DNA of 64,000 bases from NCBI GenBank assembly GCA_027574665.1, contig CM050648.1:51693200-51757199 (forward strand), given 5' to 3'. The position numbers were made by a program, and so were the translations under genes. The notes under the pieces were generated by a model, which was not told the DNA's origin, made no database searches, and saw only the letters and a list, made by a program, of their open reading frames with translations. Position 1 is the stretch's first letter. Each line of letters begins with the position of its first letter. Below, one piece after another: positions 1 to 64,000 of the stretch. The stretch is from Rhynochetos jubatus. Taxonomy: Eukaryota > Chordata > Aves > Eurypygiformes > Rhynochetidae.

Positions 1-55857
<55,857 letters not shown>

Positions 55858-56104
55858 CCACATGTACAGTGCTTGATGGAATCTCACGGGATGCGGTCTG
55901 AGAAACAGGGCTTTTTTTTAACCACACAGAGCAGTGCAGACGGGCTGTCGTTCCTTTCAACGTAACTCTCACAGGCTTCAGGGTTAAGATTGCTATTACT
56001 GTCTCCTCCTTGCTTTGGCACAAAAGCACGCTGAGGGTGTTTAATTGCGGGTTTGCCTAAAGGTAGATTAGATTAATTATTACTATGTAATGCAAGTTAA
56101 AGCA

Positions 56105-56110
56105 AATAAA
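56105..56110 (+). terminator. ROCK1: Possible proximal poly(A) signal
   Basis: AATAAA in GCAAATAAAGCTTAG, about 250 bases into the 3'UTR. Use would give a short-3'UTR transcript lacking both miR-124 matches and the miR-148 match. Confidence 0.35.
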
Positions 56111-56717
56111 GCTTAGCTAGGTGTATAAAAAACAAAAAAAGGTGCTGCCTTTTGGGGTTTTAAAAAAAAGCCTGTCAATCACGATGAAATGCAGCCAACT
56201 TTCTTCGTCCCAGTGAAAGAAAAGGACTGTTCACCCTGTGAAGGGGATATTTATGTCAAGATGAGCATATGAAACTGAGTAGAGGAGGAAGGTTTCTCAA
56301 TGAGAAGGACTGCAATTGCTTTCAAGACTCCTCTTGAAGACTGCAGAACTAGCTTAAAAATGAAGCCTTATCACTTGAACTTCAGTGCCTTCACTGCAGA
56401 GTTCCTAACAGCCTTAATGCTAACCACCCGCTAGCGAAGGGATCGGAGCGTGAAATACCTTGCCTTGTGCTTTACGAAATACTGATTCGGCAGGTTTGCA
56501 AACGGGGGAAAACAAGTAATTGCCTTTAATCTATGCATATTTGCCAAGCCATACTGAATTATTTTACTACTAGAGGCATTAGAAACTAACAGTAAACAGA
56601 ACCACCGAGTTTGGAAGCATATTTTTGGGGTACATCATTTCTGTAACTGTATAAAGTTATTGCCTTACAGTTTTAAGTGATAACATACATTAAGTTAACA
56701 AACATTTAAGAAATATA

Positions 56718-56724
56718 TGCACTG
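56718..56724 (+). promoter_or_regulatory. miR-148/152 seed match in 3'UTR
   Basis: TGCACTG in ATATGCACTGTTTGAAATG, conserved with human as I recall it. Repression of ROCK1 by miR-148a has been reported in mammalian cells. Confidence 0.55.
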
Positions 56725-56780
56725 TTTGAAATGTAAATTATTCTTAGAACACTTTTACTGGGTTTTATGTTGTCCTTTTA

Positions 56781-56788
56781 GTGCCTTA
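56781..56788 (+). promoter_or_regulatory. miR-124 8-mer seed match in 3'UTR
   Basis: GTGCCTTA, a perfect 8-mer complement to the miR-124 seed, inside a block conserved with human. A second, 7-mer match (GTGCCTT) is at 56385-56391. Confidence 0.6.
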
Positions 56789-57295
56789 ATTTGAGATAAT
56801 TGTATTATTGCCATGTCAATAAATGTAGAAATCTAAAACTGAACGAAGGAAACCTCTAAAAAAAAACACTATTGCTCATCAGTGGGTTTTTACTGAATTA
56901 TAATTGGTTGAAGTATTGTAGATGCTAGATGCATTTTCTAAATTAAGTACAATCTTTGAATGAGAATTCCTCTTACAAAGAAAGACTGATTCTGGTTCAT
57001 AAGCCACGAGAGGCGAAGGCAATGCAAAACCAAAAAAAGGCATATAACACAAAAGCTCTGGGTAATTCAGGAATTTCAGTAAATGCTGTCAGACTCTTGC
57101 TTTGTAGCAGGAATGCATTCACGGTATGGGCAGTATGGTTTTATTTTATTTTATTTCTTAACCAAATACCTCCTCAGTAATTTATAATGGCTTTGCAGTT
57201 GTGTATTAAATAAGAAGCACTGGAAAACTGATTCGTCCTTAGGACGATTTGCATGTTTCAAGTGGTATTGAAAGCCGCACTGATGGATATGTAAT

Positions 57296-57301
57296 AATAA
57301 A
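57296..57301 (+). terminator. ROCK1: Second poly(A) signal of ROCK1, in a hairpin
   Basis: AATAAA 53 bases before the distal signal, spanning the loop and stem edge of the inverted repeat GATATGT/ACATATC (57286-57307). Use is unknown. Confidence 0.5.
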
Positions 57302-57348
57302 CATATCTGTTATTAATATGGTAATGACTCTGTGCTCATTTAATGAGA

Positions 57349-57354
57349 AATAAA
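57349..57354 (+). terminator. ROCK1: Distal poly(A) signal of ROCK1
   Basis: AATAAA in the context TAATGAGAAATAAAGTAATT, the end of the conserved 3'UTR block and the same context as the end of human ROCK1 mRNA. Cleavage is expected near 57365-57375. Confidence 0.8.
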
Positions 57355-57372
57355 GTAATTTATGGAAAGACC

Positions 57373-60300
57373 CTTTCGAAAACGACTGGCATGGTGTTTT
57401 CTCCCGACTGCAGCTTATACATCTTCCTAAGCATTCAGACGTTGCAACAGCTTCTAGCACAAGGGGCCTTTGCAACCTAATGCCCAGGGGACTCCGAAAC
57501 ACTTTTTTTGTTATTCTACATGAGTAAGTAAATACCACATTAAATCATGTTTTTCATTCCCCTATTCTTATGGCCAGCTGTAGTAGCCTAATCTATATTT
57601 ATTATTCATCCACCACCCCGAGCTTGCCTTGTGAGGATGTCATCCTTCATGATGAGGGTTTGGAGCACCAGAAATCCCACTTATTTCAGGGGAGGCCTCT
57701 GTTCAAAAGAAAAAACTGTGGGGTGTTTTTTCTTTTTGTGGGGTTTTTCTCCATAAATCCCTGTGGGTAATCCACCAAGGCTTGTAGAGCAAGGGAGTGA
57801 GTAAGGACAAATGACAAGCACGTCCTTTGAAGGTCACAGGGAAGTATAGATAAATAGAAGTAGGTGACGTGGTAATTTCAGAAAGTTCCTCTAAGGTGAG
57901 TTTGCTGTATCAGAAATATTTTCAAAGCTGTGGATGGAGCACACCAAAGCCTTCCTTCTAGATCACCAGTCACAGCGACTGTTACCTTCCAGAGCAATAC
58001 AAGGGATAATTATAGAATCACAGCATGGTTTGGGTTGGAAGGGACCTTAAAGATCATGTAGTTCCAGCCCCCCTGCCATGGGCAGGGACACCCTCCACTA
58101 GACCAGGTTGCTCAAAGCCTCATCCAGCCTGGCCTTGAACACTGCCAGGGATGGGGCACCCACAGCTTCTCTGGGCAACCTGTGCCAGTGCCTCACCACC
58201 CTCTCCGGGAAGAACTTTCTCCTGATAGCCTGATTATGGCCTGCTTTAATCTCCTAGCACATACCCAGAGCAGAAATAACACGGTGAGATGTTTAAATAT
58301 ATATTAAATACATACATTATTATAGGAAAATTAGAGCAATAGAAAAGGCCTGTGGTAAGATCACTGTCCAAACCCAAATTAGCTTGGGATTGCTTTTCTG
58401 CTTTCCTTTATGCATAACTGGCTACCTCTGCAGGCTTAAAAGCTCTTGCTTCAATAATTTCTTTAAAAGAAGTACTATCTTGTAGTTCCCTGTTTTATCA
58501 ATCTAAAAAATAACACAAAAACTGTTTCGATTAGTGGGAAGAGGGAAGGATTGTGGAAAAAATGGGTTTGCTGTACTGATTGGCACATACTATTGTTTCC
58601 ATAGCTTTTCAGCAATGCTGAACCACTGCACTTCTTTTTAAATGCTGATTTTGCTTGGGAAATAAACACTAGACACGTGAAGTGTAAAATTTACATTGAC
58701 TTGCATGTCTGGGCTAAGTTGCAACTGAAATGCTGCAACAATAAAGCCTAGACGTGCAAATGACAGTGCGTGTGTTCCGGTGTGCTGACGGTGGCACTTG
58801 TTTGCCGTAAGCGAGGTGCCGATCTGCAGGAACAGCCGTACTTGGAATGAGAAATTCAACCAAGGGCTTCTGCTGGTAGGAAGAGTAACGCCTACGGTCT
58901 CAACTGCGCAAACAGGTATTTCAGGGAAAAGAGAAATCATTAAATCTTTAGCAAGCATCAGCTGTACCATCTAGGAAAAAAAAAGTTTGCCATGTTCGCT
59001 ACAGCTCCACTGTTTCTGGCTCTTGACACCTTGACGCTTTTACCCTTGTCGCTAATGGTTCCTCTTAGGGCAATATTTGGCCTAAACTCATCTACTGCAG
59101 TGCCCGGGAGTCCTGAGGAGAGGTGAATGTGTAAGCTGTGAAGACTAGCACAAATCAACCTGGCTTCTTTCACATCGGCGAGGCCGTAGTTTGAGAAATC
59201 GAGTAGTCTGGATTCTTACGTGATCATTTTTTGTTGATTTGCCTCTGCCTTTTTTCCATTTTCTATTACTGTATTAGGTTGAAAGTTCATTAATGTTGTT
59301 GGTAGAATGCCAAAACATGCTCTTTTCCATTCCCCCTTCAAGCAAGCCTCCTTATTCCTGCTGAAGGAAACAGGAAAAGATAATGATAAAGAGTAGCAAA
59401 ACAGGCTGGGTAGTAAGAAAAAGATACTGCCTCTCCCACAAGTGGGATGTAGCAGCGGCCACCGAGGCTGTAGCCAGAAGCAAGTCAGCAGTTGTGCTGT
59501 GAGAGGAGGTGCTCAGCTTCCTGCTGAGCTGGTGAGCTCTCCTGGGAATTTTTTATGTTCTGGTTACCAACGCAGAAAATACAAATAGAGTTTTGCTTTT
59601 TTTCCTTCCCCCAGATGTACATTTGTAGCAACCCAGAATGCAGACAGTTTGAAAACTGCTGAAAGGAACCAGGTAACACTGAAATGGGGGATACTATGTC
59701 TGTGTTACTTTAAACATCTCTTTTTTCTTTCCCCTGCCATTAAATTTTCTGCATCGTCTGTTATTAGAAGTCACACCTCACTGACACTGCATGTTTCAGT
59801 CTGTAGTTGCTGTGAGATGGCGATTGAAGGTACCAGCGGCTTTCAACCTGGGAGCACCCTGCCTGTGCCATACCCCAGGCCCCTAAATCTGCTCTAGGAG
59901 CTGCCACGGCCCAGGCCAGCCGTAGGGATCTCTGCTCCGGCATTGCTCAGCCCTGTGCGGTGCTGGGAAGATCGTGCACGTCAGGCTTTTGTTCAAGTAT
60001 CTTGTTTCTGTTCCTCGTTTTCTGGGTGCTCCTTTGGAGACAGTCCAAACCTCTCAGCGTTTGTCTTCACTTGAGAAAGAAGATGGCTTTAATAATGTTC
60101 AACCAACCTTTTACAGTTTTAATGTCATCAAGGTAGTTTGTACCTCCTGTCTGTACATCAGGTTCCACTCTTTGTCTCTCTACTCCTTCTGTCAGTTTGT
60201 GTAAGAGTCAAGGGAAACAGCATCTGGCCATTGATCTCCTCCTTAAGGAAAGAGGCACAAAGCTGTTATGGGGGGAAGAGGCCCACACGATCTTGGAGGA

Positions 60301-61159
60301 AAGAAGAGGTAGTGGTTCTTCTGCTTTTGGAGGTCGGGGAGAGTGTTCCTGCAGGTACAAACCCTGACTCTTTCAGCACAGCAGCCTCCAGTGCCTTTGC
60401 CAAATCCTGGAAATGAAGGGTCTGTGATCGCCTGAAGCCTGATCATCTGTGGGCGAGGAATGTATCCCGTGCAGCTTCATTACTGCAGAGCATTAGCTTT
60501 TCATTTAGAAGTCACGAATAAATGGCCTTCATATAGCTCACTTGTATTCGAGAACGAAGGGCTAGACTGGAGATAGCCTGCACTTAAGACTCCTGGGCAG
60601 ACCGCTGGGACCTGCTGTCACTTCAATGGGTGGTCTGTGGGACCTCAGCCTAGATCGGGATTAAAGCTCTCCTAGAAAGCTCCTTCAAGCAAGTCCAAGT
60701 AACAGAAGAGTCATCACCCTTGCTGGTGACTTCAACAGCGCTTAGATCGCCTCAGTCTCAGGGAACTCCATCTTAATTTAAGATCCAGCCTCACTTCAGC
60801 ATACCACCCACTGGAGCTTCCCCACCAAACATCATCCTTGTTCCCCCAAACCTCCTTTTCAGACTCCCAAACGGCGGCAGAAGCTCTCGCAGCAGGCGGA
60901 GGGGCTGGTGAAGGTAGCAGCGTTGGGTTTCTAGAGGTCTGAGGGAAGGACGTTGCCTTCTGGCATCCTTTTCCTTTCCAGATGTTCAAGCGCCGCTTTA
61001 GCTTCCGTAATCACAGCCCACTACCCAGAGCTTCTGCAGAAGCGGCTGAGACTCGTGTCTCCACTGTTTTGAGTGTCTTTAAAACCGGTTTTTATTGTCC
61101 CGAGGGCTCCTGCATCGCACGCATCCCCCAGCACTCCTTCTGTTACCTACCCACGAGTC
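57373..61159. other. ROCK1-USP14 intergenic region
   Basis: 3.8 kb with one antisense CR1 (58011-58235) and no credible gene on either strand. GC content rises after about 59,800 towards the USP14 island. Confidence 0.8.
58011..58235 (-). mobile_element. CR1 LINE 3' fragment, antisense, between ROCK1 and USP14
   Basis: Begins TATAGAATCACAGCATGGTT and ends near CTCTCCGGGAAGAACTTTCT. It closely resembles the copies at 25816 and, reversed, 63360-63570, so it belongs to the same or a close subfamily. Confidence 0.93.
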
Positions 61160-62060
61160 TTCCAGTAACCGCTGGGAGGTCAGCCACCCCCTCCCGCCTC
61201 AACGCTTCCCCGCCGACAACTCTACCCCTCACTCCACGTTTCCCTTTCACCCACAGCGGCCTTTTCTTTCTTCCTGGCCCGCTGCGGGGCGGAGGTCGGT
61301 TATCCGTTCCCGGGTTACGGAGACCTCCGCTGCCCCGACCCCGCTCTCCCCGCCGCCGCCATCGCCCCGCCCTTCCGGCGCTGCGCGCGCAGCCCCCCCC
61401 CCCCTTCCGGCGAGCGGGCCCCGCTTGCAGCGTCATCCTGAGGGGCCGGTTTGAATGAGACCCCGAGGGAGGGAGGGACCCGCCGCCATCGCCCGCCCGC
61501 CCGCCTGCCCGCTCCCTCCCCGCTAACGCCGCCACCCTCCGCCACCGCGCCCTCCCAGGACACGGCGCGCCGCCCGCCCCCTCCGCCATGCCGCTCTTCT
61601 CAGGTGAGCCGGCCCCGCCGCCCGCGCCCGGCATGGCCCGGCCCGGCCCGCGGCGGTCCGCAGCGCGGGTCTGAGGGGAGGGGGGTGGGGCGCTGCGCCG
61701 GTGGAAGGGGGGTGCCGTGGCTTCAGCGACGAGCCCTCCTCGGCGACCCAGCCGCCCCCGGCCGGGCCTTTCCCGCCGCCGCGCCGAGGGCGGACGGGCG
61801 GTGCCTCCCGAGGGGCAGCGGGAGACTCCTCCAGTGGCCCCGCCGTCCTGCCGCCGGCGATCGGCACGTGTCCGCGGCCCGGCCCGGCTCGGCCCGGCTC
61901 GTGAGGCGGCCTGGCCGCCGGAGGAGGAAGTGCTGGCCTGGCCCGGCCCGGCAGGGGCGAGGGAGGGCTCTGCTGGTGGCCGGGGGACCCTTTCAGCAAG
62001 GCTCGGGCGCGCGGACGGGTGTCACAGGCGTACCCGGAGCGATCGTGCTCCGGTATCGCC
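61160..62060 (+). promoter_or_regulatory. USP14: CpG-island promoter of USP14
   Basis: Very GC-rich and CpG-dense block with long C and G runs, unlike the AT-rich flanks. Before the start codon it contains GC boxes (GCCCCGCCC near 61363-61371), two ETS-type CTTCCGG cores (near 61372 and 61405) and the 12-base palindrome CTGCGCGCGCAG at 61381-61392, which resembles an NRF1 site. No TATA box is evident, as expected for a housekeeping gene. The transcription start is probably in the 200 bases before 61588, but the sequence does not fix it. Confidence 0.85.
61588..61603 (+). CDS. USP14: Ubiquitin carboxyl-terminal hydrolase 14, exon 1 (partial gene)
   Basis: USP14 is the cysteine deubiquitinase that docks on proteasome subunit RPN1 through an N-terminal ubiquitin-like domain and trims ubiquitin chains from substrates. 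Only 16 coding bases are present: ATG CCG CTC TTC TCA G, then a strong donor GTGAGC, in the good start context CCGCCATGC. The peptide MPLFS with a phase-1 junction matches USP14 (human starts MPLYS, then Val split by the intron). It sits in a CpG island about 4 kb downstream of ROCK1, its neighbour in non-human vertebrates. Exon 2, with the rest of the ubiquitin-like domain, was not found before the window end. The short coding part is the main uncertainty; position and exon structure carry the call. Confidence 0.8.
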
Positions 62061-64000
62061 CTTTCCTGGCTTACGTCTGTTTTGTACCAAGATCAGTGCC
62101 GCTGCCTGGCAAGCGAGCTGTAACTCTGCATCCGCACCTCCAAATTCATTTAGGTCCCTCTGCCTCCGCTCTTTAAATCCCTTGTTTCCTCCCTAAAACC
62201 AGAGGAGTTACAATTTCCTTAAAATTGCATCACATCCCGGTCACCTCCTGGCCGTGAAGGAAAGTTCCTAGCGAAGACTGCGAGAGCAAAGCCTCCGGTG
62301 GCACTTCTAGGACCAGTTCCTGGCTTGTTTGTGTTTCACAGGTCCGGCCTCTTGGGGCTTTCCAGCGCGTGAGGAACAGGTTGTGGAAGGCCTCAGTGCA
62401 CGGCTGGGTCCCTGTTTTTCCACGGTTTTAATTGTGGTTGGCAAACCGGGGTCCTGATGTCAGGGTAACAGACTTTCCCTGAACGCATCCATATAAGCTG
62501 TGCTTTCTGTTCGGTGGGGCAAATACGTCCTTCCTTTTTCTTAGTTTCTGTTGTTTTCAAATTAACAGTTTTCTCTTTTATTTTGGAAACTTTTGGGGGA
62601 AATTTCGGTTGCGAGCTCTGAGGAGGATGCTCATGCTCTTCATTTTCCTCCTCTTGAGTGCTGAGTTGTCAGAAAAGGTGACACTACGCTACTGATTAGT
62701 AATTTCTCACTCTTCTGCGTGTTTAGCGGTGGATGTGTGACGTTTCAAAACCGCAAAACTGTGTGCAGCTGTCTGGTTCAGTGATTGAATGGGTTGTCTT
62801 TCCTGAAAATAGGAAAGGATTTGTGCTTGGTAGATGCAAGCACAAGTACAGGCTGGGCAGAGAATGAGTGGAGAGTAGCCCTGAGGAGAAGGACGTGTGG
62901 GGTACTGGTGGACGAAATGTTGGACATGAGCCGGCAGTGTGCACTGGCAGCCCAAAAAGCCAACCGTGTCCTGGGCTGTATCCAGAGAAGCGTGGCCAGC
63001 AGGGCGAGGGAGGGGATTCTCCCTCTCTGCTCTGCTCTCGTGAGACCCCACCTGCAGTGCTCTGTCCAGCTGTGGGGCCCTCAGCATAAGGAGGATATCG
63101 ACCAGTTGGAGCGAGCCCAGAGGAGGCCATGAAGATGCTCAGAGGGCTGGAGCCCCTCTGCTATGGGGACAGGCTGAGAGAGTTGGGCTTGTTCAGCCTG
63201 GAGAAGAGAAGACTCTGGGGAGACCTTATCGCACCTTCCAGTACCTGAAGGGGCCGACAAGGAAGCTGGGGGGGACTTTTTACAAGGGCCTGTAGTGACA
63301 GGACAAGGGGTAATGGGTTTAAACTGAAAGTGGGAAGATTTATATTAGATATCAGGAAGAAATTCTTCCCGGAGAGGGTGGTGAGGCACTGGCACAGGTT
63401 GCCCAGAGAAGCTGTGGATGCCCCCTCCCTGGCAGTGTTCAAGGCCAGGCTGGATGAGGCTTTGAGCAACCTGGTCTAGTGGAGGGTGTCCCTGCCCGTA
63501 GCCCTAGGGGCTGGAACTACATGGTCTTTAAGGTCCCTTCCAACCCAAACCATTCTGTGATTCTGTGATCTTAAACAGGCAAAATAATAAATGTGTATTT
63601 AAAAAAAAAAAAATCAGAAGATTGGGAAAATCAGAAGGTACTTTCTGCTAGAAATACTGAAAAGCCAGTCATTTGAGTTGCTTTATAGTCTTTATTTAGA
63701 CTAAGTTTTGGTTATTCTTCCTTATTACCCATTAAAAACACTGCATACAATTGAAACCTTAACCTTCTTAGAAGTTTTATTTTTAAACCACAACTTTTAA
63801 GAGTTTTGTGTGGGGAAAAACCCCCTAGAGTTGCCATAGTATATTTCCTTACAACAGAAGCACAGGTAGAAGAAAGGATATGGCTTTCTTCAAGTATGGT
63901 ACTTCAGCCACGGACTGTGCACGTAGGGTATTCCTGTGTGCAGAGTTTTGCAGATTTTCAGCAAAGCAGCGGCTTGCTGAGGTACCTTGTGTACCTGTGA
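61604..64000 (+). other. USP14: USP14 intron 1, 5' part
   Basis: Begins inside the CpG island and contains the CR1 at 62800-63570. I looked for an exon encoding VTVKWGKEKFEG and found none before the window end. Confidence 0.7.
62800..63570 (+). mobile_element. CR1 LINE, ORF2 C-terminus plus 3' region, in USP14 intron 1
   Basis: The longest CR1 in the window. A stretch open from 62785 to 63132 reads [40 protein letters not shown] and [20 protein letters not shown], the C-terminal end of the CR1 reverse transcriptase ORF; it is then lost by stop and frameshift. The element ends with the tandem octamer ATTCTGTGATTCTGTG typical of CR1 3' termini. It is 5'-truncated and cannot move on its own. 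Confidence 0.93.

Larger units (their letters stand above)
55858..57372 (+). other. ROCK1: ROCK1 3' untranslated region
   Basis: About 1.5 kb with long stretches I recognise from the human ROCK1 3'UTR, for example GCGGGTTTGCCTA, ATTATTACTATGTAATGCAA, TTTGAAATGTAAATTATTCT and AATACCTCCTCAGTAATTTA. This level of bird-mammal conservation implies regulatory constraint. Candidate AATAAA signals lie at 56105-56110, 56818-56823, 57296-57301 and 57349-57354. Seed matches for miR-124 and miR-148/152 are listed separately. The 3' limit is inferred as about 15-20 bases after the last AATAAA. Confidence 0.9.

Noticed and set aside
61143-62196. Several overlapping ORFs of 80-241 codons on both strands
   Set aside because: They coincide with the CpG island, where stop codons are rare. 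The peptides are low-complexity Pro/Arg/Gly/Ala and overlap one another on both strands.
62723-63130. Antisense ORFs of 126 and 135 codons
   Set aside because: Shadows of the CR1 reverse-transcriptase fragment on the plus strand.

Overview
This is a stretch of vertebrate nuclear DNA, most likely from a bird. It has small exons separated by AT-rich introns with GT..AG boundaries, a CpG-island promoter, and several copies of CR1, the LINE family typical of birds and other sauropsids. No bacterial or viral gene organisation is present. The bird assignment rests on the CR1 copies and the compact gene size (under 60 kb here, against roughly 160 kb for human ROCK1). I cannot name the species.

Positions 1 to about 57,370 are the + strand gene ROCK1 (Rho-associated coiled-coil kinase 1), lacking only its first exon, which lies upstream of the window. 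Thirty-two exons can be placed (2 to 33 in human numbering). Every junction keeps phase: 3,980 coding nt in exons 2-32, plus 1 nt and the stop codon in exon 33. With the 31 residues of human exon 1 added, the protein would be about 1,358 residues, against 1,354 in human. Exons 2-10 encode the N-terminal extension and AGC-type kinase domain. Exons 11-27 encode the long coiled coil, including the Rho-binding region and the caspase-3 site DETD. Exons 28-32 encode a PH domain split by a C1 zinc-binding domain. Exon 33 supplies one base, the stop codon and a strongly conserved 3'UTR of about 1.5 kb.

From 57,370 to about 61,160 is an intergenic spacer with one CR1 fragment. A CpG island at about 61,160-62,060 holds the promoter and 16-nt coding first exon of a second + strand gene. 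Its start (MPLFS, then a phase-1 donor) and its position mark it as USP14, the proteasome-associated deubiquitinase. The rest of the window is USP14 intron 1, containing the longest CR1 copy (about 62,800-63,570), which keeps the C-terminal part of a decayed reverse-transcriptase ORF.

No new biological system is evident. The observations most worth following up are: (1) an intronic polyadenylation candidate after exon 10 that would give a kinase-only ROCK1; (2) an inverted CR1 pair flanking exons 13-16, a circular RNA candidate; (3) an orphan CpG-dense patch just before the terminal exon; (4) retention of the ROCK1-USP14 neighbourhood that was broken on human chromosome 18; (5) a NAGNAG acceptor just after the caspase site.
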